Assembly: GCA_031259195.1 (NCBI GenBank)
Contig: JAIRLR010000115.1
Location: forward strand, 1 to 14,838
Reading direction: 5' to 3'
From: Streptococcaceae bacterium
Lineage (GTDB): Bacteria; Bacillota; Bacilli; Lactobacillales; Streptococcaceae
DNA length: 14,838 nucleotides
In this document: positions 1-7,143 of the stretch, piece by piece
How positions within the stretch are numbered: position 1 is the first letter of the stretch
Layout of the letters: every line of letters begins with the position of its first letter
Notes under the pieces: model-generated
Seen by the model: only the letters and a program-made list of their open reading frames with translations
Databases searched by the model: none
What the model was told of the DNA's origin: nothing
Made by a program: the position numbers and the translations under genes

Positions 1-11
1 AATTTCCAAAT

Positions 12-164
12 CACACATCAAACACATGAATGCCTTTTTGGTTCACAAAGAAATAGTTTTAAGCGATTTAAATTTTTTGAACAATTTTTTTATCAAATTA
101 TTAGCTTAAAAGATTTCTCTCGCTCTCATTTTTTCTCATAATTTTTCCATGTGTTTGGCGTGTC
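12..164. repeat. Imperfect inverted repeat upstream of rpsA
   Basis: Arms at 12-28 and 148-164 match in 14 of 17 positions when one is reversed and complemented, with a perfect 10-bp core CAAACACATG. They enclose about 120 bp of very AT-rich sequence without an ORF. This could be a small miniature-element remnant or a long-range RNA structure; nothing else was seen in the 215 bases before the rpsA promoter. Confidence 0.4.
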
Positions 165-215
165 CTAATGCAAGAAGGCGCTTTTAATTTTTGGGGAAAT
201 AGCATAAACTTAGTA

Positions 216-244
216 TTGACTGGAAACTATTTAAAAATTAGATA
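216..244 (+). promoter_or_regulatory. Promoter of rpsA
   Basis: TTGACT at 216-221, a 17-bp spacer and TAGATA at 239-244 fit a housekeeping sigma-A promoter. An AGGAGG ribosome binding site follows at 275-280, eleven bases before the rpsA ATG. A second -10-like TATGAT lies at 249-254 but has no spaced -35. Confidence 0.6.
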
Positions 245-291
245 AGTTTATGATAGCATTCTTGAAATTGTTGTAGGAGGATTTTTTTATT

Positions 292-1407
292 ATGTCAGAT
301 TTTGAAAGTTTGTTAAATAGTCAGGAAGAGATTAAAGTTGGCGATGTGGTTGAAGGTGTTGTTGAGCAAATCGATGATTCCAACAAGCAGTTAATCGTAA
401 GCCTTCCTGGCGGACTTCAAGGAACGGTTCCTGTTCAGGAGTTATCCGTTGAACCCATTGAGAATATAAAGGATGTTGTGAGTCTTGGTGATAAGCTAGA
501 TTTAGTAGTTTATCAAGAAGTAAGAGGAAATTCACAAGATGATGGTATTGCCTTTATCTTGTCTAAAAATAGGTTGGTTGCACGTGCAGCTTGGGAAGAG
601 TTGCAAGGAAAAGAAGGAGAAATTATTCATGTTAAAATTTTAAAAGCTGTTAAAGGTGGTTTATCTGTATCAGTTAATGGTTTGCGTGGCTTTATTCCTG
701 CATCTTTAGTTGAAGATCATTTTGTTTCTGATTTTAGTGATTATGCAGGGAAAGAGTGTGATGTAAAGATTATTGAAGTTAATCCAGCGGCAAATCGTTT
801 GATTCTTTCTCATCGTGCAGTACTTGAAGAACAAAAATCAGCATTGAAGACAAAGATTTTTGAGAATCTTCATGAGAGTGACGTGGTTGAAGGTGTTGTA
901 GCGCGAATAACAGATTTTGGAGCTTTTATCAATTTAGGTGGAGTAGATGGTTTAGTACATGTTTCACAGCTTGCTCACTATCGTGTTGTTAAACCTTCAG
1001 ATCTTTTAGCAGTAGGGGAAAGTGTTAAAGCTAAAATACTAAACATTGATCATGAGAGGGAAAGAATTTCACTTTCGATTAAAGCACTTATACCAAGCCC
1101 GTGGGATGATATTGAAGAAAAAGTGCCAATTGGAGCCGTTTTAGAAGGAACGGTTAAGCGTATAACTGATTTTGGAGCTTTTATTGAAATTTTACCTAAT
1201 GTCGAAGGTTTAGTGCATATCTCACAAATTTCATATGATCATATTTCTCATCCGCAAGAAAAGTTATCTGAAGGTGAAAAAGTACAAGTTCAAGTATTAG
1301 AACTAAATCCTGAAGCTCATCGAATCGCGCTTTCGATCAAAGCTTTACTCGAAAAACCAGCTGACTTTGTTGAAAATTTGGAAGATGAAGAAGATATAGA
1401 TATTTAA
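292..1407 (+). CDS. rpsA: 30S ribosomal protein S1 (four S1 domains)
   Basis: This is the Firmicutes form of ribosomal protein S1, an RNA-binding protein built from OB-fold S1 domains. Four are visible: about residues 15-90 (KVGDVVEGVVEQI), 107-175 (EGEIIHVKILKAVKGGLSV), 197-265 (DVVEGVVARITDFGAFI) and 280-352 (GAVLEGTVKRITDFGAFIEI). Domains 3 and 4 carry the classical ITDFGAF and GLVH(V/I)SQ motifs, while the first two are more diverged. The tail is acidic. At 371 aa it is shorter than the six-domain S1 of proteobacteria but normal for Firmicutes, where S1 is less tightly ribosome-associated. The ATG at 292 has a perfect AGGAGG and its own promoter. The gene ends at an intrinsic terminator, so it is transcriptionally separate from the peptide cluster that follows. 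Confidence 0.95.
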   Translation: MSDFESLLNSQEEIKVGDVVEGVVEQIDDSNKQLIVSLPGGLQGTVPVQELSVEPIENIKDVVSLGDKLDLVVYQEVRGNSQDDGIAFILSKNRLVARAAWEELQGKEGEIIHVKILKAVKGGLSVSVNGLRGFIPASLVEDHFVSDFSDYAGKECDVKIIEVNPAANRLILSHRAVLEEQKSALKTKIFENLHESDVVEGVVARITDFGAFINLGGVDGLVHVSQLAHYRVVKPSDLLAVGESVKAKILNIDHERERISLSIKALIPSPWDDIEEKVPIGAVLEGTVKRITDFGAFIEILPNVEGLVHISQISYDHISHPQEKLSEGEKVQVQVLELNPEAHRIALSIKALLEKPADFVENLEDEEDIDI

Positions 1408-1432
1408 CTTTAAATTATTGATTTGAAATAAT

Positions 1433-1473
1433 AAAAAACTAGAACGAGTTTAATAACCTGTTCTAGTTTTTTT
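1433..1473 (+). terminator. Intrinsic terminator after rpsA
   Basis: A 13-bp perfect stem (1433-1445 with 1460-1472) with a 14-base loop is followed by a T run. The A-rich left arm makes it a possible bidirectional terminator. It insulates rpsA from the downstream peptide operon. Confidence 0.85.
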
Positions 1474-1526
1474 GTTTAAATAGACCTGTCCTAAAATTAG
1501 ATCCATGAAAAATAATGTGATAGCAT

Positions 1527-1562
1527 CTTTTTTAAGAATGATAAAAAATCAGCTTAAAAAAG
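1527..1562 (+). repeat. AT-only inverted repeat ahead of the RiPP operon
   Basis: CTTTTTTAAG at 1527-1536 and CTTAAAAAAG at 1553-1562 are perfect complements with a 16-base loop. They end 13 bases before the GTG of the first cluster gene. The position suggests control of leader-transcript stability or translation, but no function can be shown. I see no convincing -35/-10 pair in 1474-1575, so the operon promoter is unresolved. Confidence 0.4.
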
Positions 1563-1575
1563 TGGTGATTGTCTC

Positions 1576-2529
1576 GTGCAAGAGACTGTGCAAGTAGATC
1601 GAGTAAATTTAAAAAATCTATTTCTTCGACAAGAGTATGAAGTTGCAACAATGAATCGGCAATTTAAAGATTTTGGCTTAGAAATGGAAATTGATGAAAA
1701 TCGCAAACAAGAAACCAAAGTTACGCTATTTTATTTTTCAATTTATACGACTGGAAGTTGTATTGGCTTTATATATGGACTTCAACTAGATGAAAAAGAG
1801 TATTTATTAATCAAAAAAATCTTTTTATTGAAACAGTTTAGAAATGCACATAATATCCAATGGATTTTGCAAAAATTTTTACAATTAGCAAAGCAAAAAT
1901 GTTATGTTTCTGAGTTTAAATGGGACTATACCATTTCTGAAGACTTAAAAGATGCTTACTTTTATTTATTAAAAAAAATTCCGGGAATAAAAGTGAAAAA
2001 GAAAACGTCGTTAAAAAGATATACTTCCAAAACGAGCGATTTTAATCATTTAAGGCAGTTGCTTTGGTATCGACCTTCTTTATTTCAAGAAAAAGGATAT
2101 GAAGCAATTGTTTGGCAAAACTGTCCGGAGGATGTTAAGCAAAAAATTTTGAAGAAAGAAAAGTCGCTAAAGGATGATCCAACGTATCTTTCGCCATTTA
2201 TTAAAGATTTTGAAATGGAAGATCCACAAATCAGTTTTGTTTTGGTAAAAAAAACGACTCGTGAGCCGTTTGGCTGGATGATTAACGATAGAATTTCAAA
2301 AGATGCATCAAAGATTAGAAGATGGTACTCTTATAAGGATGCCAGAGCGCTAAGACTTGCGCCATCATTTGCATCATTTATTTTAGAAAAAATAGCTCAA
2401 AGAAGTAAATATTTGCTTTTTGATGTAGCTATTGATAATTTGTCAATGGATAAAATAGTTGTAAACCGTTATTTTCGTCCCATTTTAGTAGAAATCTCGG
2501 ATGTTTGTCAGCTAGAGATAGAATTTTAA
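1576..2529 (+). CDS. Degenerate tandem GNAT-like protein of the RiPP cluster
   Basis: A soluble 317-aa protein with two halves that each resemble a GNAT acyltransferase core, though neither carries a textbook Q/RxxGxG/A acyl-CoA loop. Half one has a strand-loop-helix around residues 80-108 (IFLLKQFRNAHNIQWILQKF) followed by a YFYLLKK segment at 128-134. Half two has FVLVKKTTREPFGWMI at 221-236 and a helix near 262-278, then a strand and VVNRYFRP near 295-302. It is the first gene of the cluster, 12 bases before the first precursor. GNAT-like maturases that acylate Lys or Orn of NHLP/Nif11-type RiPPs (the selidamide type) are known, so peptide acylation is the favoured but unproven role. The start is GTG with a weak upstream GTGGTG; an ATG at 1651 is the alternative. 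Confidence 0.5.
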   Translation: MQETVQVDRVNLKNLFLRQEYEVATMNRQFKDFGLEMEIDENRKQETKVTLFYFSIYTTGSCIGFIYGLQLDEKEYLLIKKIFLLKQFRNAHNIQWILQKFLQLAKQKCYVSEFKWDYTISEDLKDAYFYLLKKIPGIKVKKKTSLKRYTSKTSDFNHLRQLLWYRPSLFQEKGYEAIVWQNCPEDVKQKILKKEKSLKDDPTYLSPFIKDFEMEDPQISFVLVKKTTREPFGWMINDRISKDASKIRRWYSYKDARALRLAPSFASFILEKIAQRSKYLLFDVAIDNLSMDKIVVNRYFRPILVEISDVCQLEIEF

Positions 2530-2541
2530 AAGGAGCATGTT

Positions 2542-2889
2542 ATGGAATGGTCAGAAGAAAAAATGAATGAAGTTTATGCACTTGTGATGCAAAAAGCAAC
2601 AACAGATGAAGAATTTCGGCAAGGTTTAATGAAAGATGTAAATACCACGGTTGAAAAATTAATTGGTGAAAAACTGCCAGAGGGAATGAATTTAAAAGTT
2701 ATTGAAAACGATCCCAACTATAATGCCACTTTTGTTTTGCCTAATTTATCAACAGGTGAAATGGATTTAGATGCGTTGGATGATGTTGCTGGCGGCGTTT
2801 CCGGACTTATCATTATTAGTGCTTGTGCTGTAGCTATTGGGGACGGCGGAGGAGGCGTTTGTGGAGCGGATATGGGGGCTGGAAAATAA
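2542..2889 (+). CDS. NHLP-leader RiPP precursor 1 (long hydrophobic core)
   Basis: A 115-aa precursor of the nitrile-hydratase-like leader peptide family. The leader spans residues 1-85 and shares with the four downstream paralogues the opening helix (MNEVYALVMQKATTDEEFRQ), the NDPNYNATFVLP segment and the acidic LDALDDVAGG end. Cleavage is expected after Gly85. The remaining 30-residue core differs from the others: it opens with VSGLIIISACAVAIG, then a Gly run, then VCGADMGAGK. Cys95 and Cys107 are its only cysteines and the C-terminal Lys is its only basic residue. It has an AAGGAG site and starts 12 bases after the GNAT-like gene. It sits apart from the other precursors, ahead of both radical SAM genes, and may be the ancestral or main substrate. 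Confidence 0.85.
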   Translation: MEWSEEKMNEVYALVMQKATTDEEFRQGLMKDVNTTVEKLIGEKLPEGMNLKVIENDPNYNATFVLPNLSTGEMDLDALDDVAGGVSGLIIISACAVAIGDGGGGVCGADMGAGK

Positions 2890-2964
2890 GTTTTTTTGCT
2901 TTTATGAAATCGCTTGAGATTATACTGAATTTTAAAAATAATAATAAATAAGGAAGGGTTTTTT

Positions 2965-4290
2965 ATGAAATGGTCGCGATATAGTAAGTTATTTAAATCA
3001 AAAAGAAATGGTTGGCTGCTTTATAATTCAGCATCGAATGCTTTTTTAAAAATTGACGAAAACGCTGTTCCTGTAATTCAAGAAATTATCAAGTCTCCTA
3101 AGACTTACGACTTTGGCAATGCCGTTAGTTTATATTTTCAGCTAAGAACAAGTGGTTTTTTGGTGGAAGACACCAAAGATGATGATTTATTTAACATTCT
3201 GAAAATGCGCCGTTTGTTAGTGGGTTATGCAACGGATGCTTTGACCCTAACGATCGCTCCTACGAGGAATTGTAACTTTGGTTGTCCTTATTGCTATGAA
3301 ACGAACCGTACTAAATCAATGATGAGTAACGAGACGGTAGAGAATTTACTAAAATTTATAGAAATGCATAAACAAGCCCGCAGCCTTTTTTTGATTTGGT
3401 ATGGTGGTGAGCCGCTGCTTGCTTACAAGAAGGTAAAACAAATTAATGCTGGAGTGGAGGAGTTAGAGATACCTTATTCCTCAAAAATGATTACAAACGG
3501 CTATTGTTTAACATCTAAGATTTGTGAAGAGTTAAATGATATGCATATTTCGACCATTCAAATCACGATTGATGGCGATAAAGAAATCCATAATAGGAGG
3601 CGTTTTCTAATCGGTGGCGGAAAAACTTTTGATCGAATTGTAGATAATATTGACACTTTATTAACATCTAGCTGGAAAGGGACATTAAACTTACGCGTTA
3701 ATGTTGATACAAGAAATAGTAAGGAGTTCGCTAATGTCTACCGTTTTATTCAAAGCAAATACGATAATGAAATTTTAAATCGTATTTATATCTATCCTGG
3801 CTTTGTTCACGGGGAGGATACCAGTCCGGATATTAGCTGTTTCTTTGATTATGTCAAAAAAGGAGAGTTTGTTGCCAAGCTAGCCAGAGAAGAAAATATC
3901 ACTCCTTTGCCGATTTTCCCGCAGTCAACATGCACCGCTTGTACTTTAGTTCAGCATAATTCTTATGTCGTAGGGCCGAATGGCGAGCTTTATAAGTGCT
4001 GGCATGACGTTGGCGAAGAAGATAAGGTGATTGGAAACGTCGCCTCTTTTAAAAACTGGAATATGGCTCTTGTAGCTGAAGGAATGGTCTCGGGAAATTA
4101 TTTGGAAGACGTGCGATGTGAGAAGTGTTTCTTTTTCCCAGTTTGTGATGGAGGTTGTCCAAAGGTGAGAATGCTTAATAAGCGTGATGGCAAAAAACGC
4201 GATCACTGTTCTTATTTTAAAAATAATCTTGAGGAATTACTGGAGATCCACTATGAGCAAAAGTATGGTAAAGAAACCGCTAAAACTTAA
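2965..4290 (+). CDS. Radical SAM/SPASM RiPP maturase
   Basis: A 441-aa radical SAM enzyme with a C-terminal SPASM domain. The SAM-cluster motif CNFGCPYC (Cys103, Cys107, Cys110) is followed by an aromatic residue and the GGEP motif at 147-150. The SPASM set is complete: Cys326, Gly340 and Cys345, then CEKCFFFPVCDGGC (Cys385, 388, 394, 398) and Cys415, so two auxiliary [4Fe-4S] clusters are expected. Residues 1-90 may form a leader-binding domain. Members of this class make sulfur-to-carbon thioethers or carbon-carbon crosslinks in RiPPs, and the invariant core Cys of the five neighbouring precursors makes a thioether plausible. Which bond is formed cannot be read from sequence. The ATG follows AGGAAGG, and the 3' end overlaps the next gene by 38 bases, implying coupled translation. 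Confidence 0.88.
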   Translation: MKWSRYSKLFKSKRNGWLLYNSASNAFLKIDENAVPVIQEIIKSPKTYDFGNAVSLYFQLRTSGFLVEDTKDDDLFNILKMRRLLVGYATDALTLTIAPTRNCNFGCPYCYETNRTKSMMSNETVENLLKFIEMHKQARSLFLIWYGGEPLLAYKKVKQINAGVEELEIPYSSKMITNGYCLTSKICEELNDMHISTIQITIDGDKEIHNRRRFLIGGGKTFDRIVDNIDTLLTSSWKGTLNLRVNVDTRNSKEFANVYRFIQSKYDNEILNRIYIYPGFVHGEDTSPDISCFFDYVKKGEFVAKLAREENITPLPIFPQSTCTACTLVQHNSYVVGPNGELYKCWHDVGEEDKVIGNVASFKNWNMALVAEGMVSGNYLEDVRCEKCFFFPVCDGGCPKVRMLNKRDGKKRDHCSYFKNNLEELLEIHYEQKYGKETAKT

Positions 4291-5629
4291 TAATGAAAAA
4301 TTAAATTGGCTTGATTTTAAACGTTTAGTCGAGTTAGTTAGCGCTGATTTGAAAAATTATAAATTATTTGCAACTAATCCTGAAAAATTTTTAACTGAGC
4401 TTGCTTTAGATTTAGATCCTTACTTAGCAAAAGAGGCAGTAGATATTTATTTAAAAAAGAGAAAATTGATTGACAATCCTTATCTTACGCAAGTTCGTAA
4501 GCTTATTCAGCCTATCTATAATGATATTGCTCAGCGAGTTGATATTGCCAATTTTACAGCACCTCAGTTTCAAAAGTGGATTCAGCGGAAGAAAAAAGCT
4601 CTTGCTTGGGAGAGTAAAGAAGCTAGAAAAATCTTATCTCATTTTAATGCTCCGGTGATGTTTGAGTTAAGTCAAGGTTGTAGTGGACAGTGTGATTTTT
4701 GCTGTTTAGATACTCGAGTTTTAACAGAAACGTATCGTTATACCGAGGATAATAAAAAATTTTGGCGAGAGATATTAAAGGTTACAAAAGAAGAAGTTGG
4801 TGATGCAGCAAGTGTTGGTGCTTGTTATTTTGCCACAGAGCCGCTCGATGATCCCGATTATGAAAAATTTATCGCTGATTTTTACCAGATTTTTCAGACT
4901 TTTCCGCAGACAACGACGGTTAAAGGTGTAGCAAATATTAAGCGTATTAAACGCTTGATGAAACAGTTAGGTGTAGAAGAATTACAAAAAGCGAAGTTGC
5001 GCTTTTCAATTGTTTCTCTGGAACAGTTAAAAGCGATTTATCAGAATTATACAAAAGAAGAGTTAGCTTGTGTGGAATTATTAATGAATAATAAAGAATC
5101 TATCTATCCTTATAGCGATTCTGGTCGTGCAAGAAGTTTTCATAAAGATGGAAAAAATTTTGCGACTGCACCTTCAGTTTGCCTAATCGGTTTTTTGGTT
5201 AATCTATGTGGCAAGACCATTTCTTTGACCACTCCAAGAAAACCAAGTAAGGCTTATCCATTGGGAATGGAAATAATCTCTTCAGAAAATTTTTCAACTT
5301 CTGAAGATTATCGTGAAGTTATACGAAAAATGATTAAAACTTACATGCCTCTTAAAATAAATAAAAATCATCAATTGCGTTTTCACTCAGGAATTTCGAT
5401 GAAGTCTAAAGGAAATACGGTAACTTTTTTAGGAGAAAAAATTAAGCAATCGCTGTCTTTAAGCGCAGAATTGCAAACGGCGCTTAAAAAGTTGCAAAAT
5501 GAAGTATATTTAGTTAATAATATCTTTAAAGAAAAAAAATATTCAAATTTTTTATGCAAAAGTGTTTTAAACAAATTGCAATATTTATATAATTTAGGTT
5601 TTTTAGAGATTTTAGAAAGAAAGGAGTAG
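4253..5629 (+). CDS. PoyD/OspD-family radical SAM peptide epimerase
   Basis: A 458-aa radical SAM protein that I assign to the RiPP amino-acid epimerases (PoyD/OspD family), which convert L- to D-residues in leader-bound cores. Family features seen: a helical N-terminus with a DPYLAKEAVDIYL stretch (55-67), then FELSQGCSGQCDFC with the CxxxCxxC cluster at Cys143, 147 and 150, then CYFATEPLDDPDYEKF at 191-206, FPQTTTVKG, SGRARSF near 290-296, and LIGFLVNLCGKTISL near 311-325. No SPASM domain is present. Cys310, Cys319 and Cys435 are candidates for the thiol that, in this family, donates hydrogen to the substrate radical. An extra Cys151 directly follows the cluster motif. The ATG at 4253 with GGAG seven bases upstream is preferred to an in-frame start at 4184 because the latter lacks a site. 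The stop is six bases from the next precursor start. Confidence 0.82.
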   Translation: MSKSMVKKPLKLNNEKLNWLDFKRLVELVSADLKNYKLFATNPEKFLTELALDLDPYLAKEAVDIYLKKRKLIDNPYLTQVRKLIQPIYNDIAQRVDIANFTAPQFQKWIQRKKKALAWESKEARKILSHFNAPVMFELSQGCSGQCDFCCLDTRVLTETYRYTEDNKKFWREILKVTKEEVGDAASVGACYFATEPLDDPDYEKFIADFYQIFQTFPQTTTVKGVANIKRIKRLMKQLGVEELQKAKLRFSIVSLEQLKAIYQNYTKEELACVELLMNNKESIYPYSDSGRARSFHKDGKNFATAPSVCLIGFLVNLCGKTISLTTPRKPSKAYPLGMEIISSENFSTSEDYREVIRKMIKTYMPLKINKNHQLRFHSGISMKSKGNTVTFLGEKIKQSLSLSAELQTALKKLQNEVYLVNNIFKEKKYSNFLCKSVLNKLQYLYNLGFLEILERKE

Positions 5630-5635
5630 TTAAGG

Positions 5636-5953
5636 ATGCCTTGGTCACAGGAAGAAATCAATGAAATTTATGAAAAAGCAATACAAAAAGCAACAACAGA
5701 TGAAGAGTTTCGGCGAGAGTTGTTAAATGATCCTAAAACTACGATTGAAAAGTTAACAGGAAAAACTTTACCTGATGATTATACGATTAAAGTTGTAGAA
5801 AATGCTGACCCAAATTACAGCGATCCTAATTATACAGCGACATTTGTTTTACCGTCATCTTCAACAGGAGAGCTTAATTTGGATGATTTAGATAATGTTG
5901 CTGGTGGTTCTAACATTTGTGGCGCGCAGGCAGGAAGTGTTACTAAAGGATGA
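5636..5953 (+). CDS. NHLP-leader RiPP precursor 2 (14-residue core)
   Basis: A 105-aa precursor with the shared NHLP leader (residues 1-91, ending LDNVAGG) and the shortest core, SNICGAQAGSVTKG. It has only one Cys, so any thioether in it must use that residue. The leader contains a small in-frame duplication, DPNYSDPNY (59-67), where the paralogues have one DPNY. An AAGGAG site lies nine bases before the ATG and overlaps the end of the epimerase gene. Confidence 0.85.
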   Translation: MPWSQEEINEIYEKAIQKATTDEEFRRELLNDPKTTIEKLTGKTLPDDYTIKVVENADPNYSDPNYTATFVLPSSSTGELNLDDLDNVAGGSNICGAQAGSVTKG

Positions 5954-6001
5954 ACGTTCTTTATCACAATATTTAACTTTTTAAAATTGGAGGTTTTGAT
6001 T

Positions 6002-6319
6002 ATGTCTTGGACACAAGAAGAAATAAATGAAATGTATGCAAAAGTAATGCAAAAAGCAACAACGGATGAAGAATTTCGTCAAGAGTTGCTCGACGATCCC
6101 AAATCTGCAATTGAAAAATTGACTGGTGAAACGCTTCCAGATGACTATAAAATTAAAGTATTGGAAAACGACCCAAATTACACAGCTACTTTTGTTTTAC
6201 CAGATTTAAAACCAGATTTAGATGCTGATGATTTAGAGAGTGTTGCCGGCGGTGTTTGTTATGCTGATGGTGCTAATGTATGCGGAAATCAAGTGCAAGG
6301 GAATCAAAGTAAAGGGTAA
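6002..6319 (+). CDS. NHLP-leader RiPP precursor 3
   Basis: A 105-aa precursor; leader residues 1-84 end in LESVAGG. The 21-residue core begins VCYADGANVCGN and ends QVQGNQSKG, with Cys86 and Cys94. Its tail CGNQVQGNQSKG is identical to that of the next paralogue, so the two are recent duplicates whose core N-termini have diverged. The ATG at 6002 has GGAGG at 5989-5993; an in-frame TTG at 5987 overlaps that site and is not the start. Confidence 0.88.
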   Translation: MSWTQEEINEMYAKVMQKATTDEEFRQELLDDPKSAIEKLTGETLPDDYKIKVLENDPNYTATFVLPDLKPDLDADDLESVAGGVCYADGANVCGNQVQGNQSKG

Positions 6320-6322
6320 AGT

Positions 6323-6358
6323 CTTGATTTTTGCAAAAAGCAAACTGTAAAAATCAAG
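6323..6358 (+). repeat. Spacer hairpin between precursors 3 and 4
   Basis: CTTGATTTTT (6323-6332) and AAAAATCAAG (6349-6358) form a perfect 10-bp stem around a 16-base loop, directly after the precursor 3 stop. No T run follows, so it looks like an mRNA-stabilising or processing hairpin rather than a full terminator. The left arm recurs after precursor 4 (GTCTTGATTTTTGCA), but the right arm is missing there. Confidence 0.5.
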
Positions 6359-6405
6359 TTAAATAAAAAATATTAAACTTTTAGAATAAACTGGAGGAAT
6401 GTATT

Positions 6406-6729
6406 ATGTCTTGGACACAAGAAGAAATGAATGAAGTATATGCAAAGGTAATGCAAAAAGCAACAACAGATGAGGAATTTCGTCAAGAGTTATTAGAAAA
6501 TCCTAAATCAGCAATTGAGAGATTAACAGGTGAAAAGTTACCGGATGATTATAAAATTAAGGTTTTAGAAAATGATCCTAACTACACAGCCACCTTTGTT
6601 TTACCTGATCTGCGTAACGATCTAGATATTGATGATTTAGAAAATGTCGCAGGTGGTTTCGCTGATTGTTATGGTGAAGGTGCTAATGGATGCGGAAATC
6701 AAGTACAAGGAAACCAAAGTAAAGGATAA
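6406..6729 (+). CDS. NHLP-leader RiPP precursor 4
   Basis: A 107-aa precursor; leader residues 1-84 end in LENVAGG. The 23-residue core begins FADCYGEGANGCGN and ends QVQGNQSKG, with Cys88 and Cys96. Compared with precursor 3, the spacing between the two cysteines is the same (seven residues between them) while the flanking residues change, which suggests that the Cys-Cys register matters to the maturase. GGAGG at 6393-6397 precedes the ATG. Confidence 0.88.
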   Translation: MSWTQEEMNEVYAKVMQKATTDEEFRQELLENPKSAIERLTGEKLPDDYKIKVLENDPNYTATFVLPDLRNDLDIDDLENVAGGFADCYGEGANGCGNQVQGNQSKG

Positions 6730-6771
6730 GTCTTGATTTTTGCATAAAATAAAGCTTTGGAGGAATGTATT

Positions 6772-7083
6772 ATGTCTTGGACACAAGAAGAAATGAATGA
6801 GGTATATGCAAAGGTAATGCAAAAAGCAACCACTGATGAAGAGTTTCGTCAAGAGTTACTGGAAAATCCTAAGTTAGCAATTGAGAAACTTACAGGTGAA
6901 GCTTTTCCGGATGATTATAAAATTAAAGTTTTGGAAAATGATCCTAACTACACAGCCACCTTTGTTTTACCTGACATTCGTAGTGCCAATTTAGATATTG
7001 ATGATTTAGAAAATGTTGCTGGTGGAGGTGGACTTCATCAAGGTTGTCCAGGAGATATTTGTCCAAATAAAGCTGGGAAATAA
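6772..7083 (+). CDS. NHLP-leader RiPP precursor 5
   Basis: A 103-aa precursor; leader residues 1-85 end in LENVAGG and the core is GGLHQGCPGDICPNKAGK, with Cys92 and Cys97. Four Gly run across the cleavage site, so the exact cut could shift. It is the only core with two Lys and the only one with Pro after the last Cys. The ATG at 6772 is chosen over an in-frame TTG at 6757 because GGAGG (6759-6763) lies between them. It is the last gene of the operon. Confidence 0.87.
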   Translation: MSWTQEEMNEVYAKVMQKATTDEEFRQELLENPKLAIEKLTGEAFPDDYKIKVLENDPNYTATFVLPDIRSANLDIDDLENVAGGGGLHQGCPGDICPNKAGK

Positions 7084-7106
7084 TAAACTTTTATCTTTGT
7101 GAGAAG

Positions 7107-7143
7107 GAGAGTGTAACTTTAACGGTCTACACTCTCTTTTTTT
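7107..7143 (+). terminator. Terminator of the RiPP operon
   Basis: A 9-bp stem GAGAGTGTA/TACACTCTC (7107-7115 with 7128-7136) is followed by seven T. The stop codon of the convergent yfhO gene lies in the loop. There is no matching T run on the minus strand, so it mainly ends plus-strand transcripts. Confidence 0.8.

Noticed and set aside
3946..4206. Minus-strand 86-codon open frame inside the SPASM maturase
   Set aside because: Antisense shadow of the SPASM cysteine region, which is clearly coding on the plus strand.
4184..4252. Upstream start of the epimerase inside the SPASM gene
   Set aside because: No ribosome binding site there, and the residues added are the out-of-frame reading of the SPASM protein's C-terminus.
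5636..7083. Regular repeats that could suggest a CRISPR array or satellite DNA
   Set aside because: The repeat unit is a whole precursor gene of about 370-400 bp with conserved reading frame, not short repeats with unique spacers.
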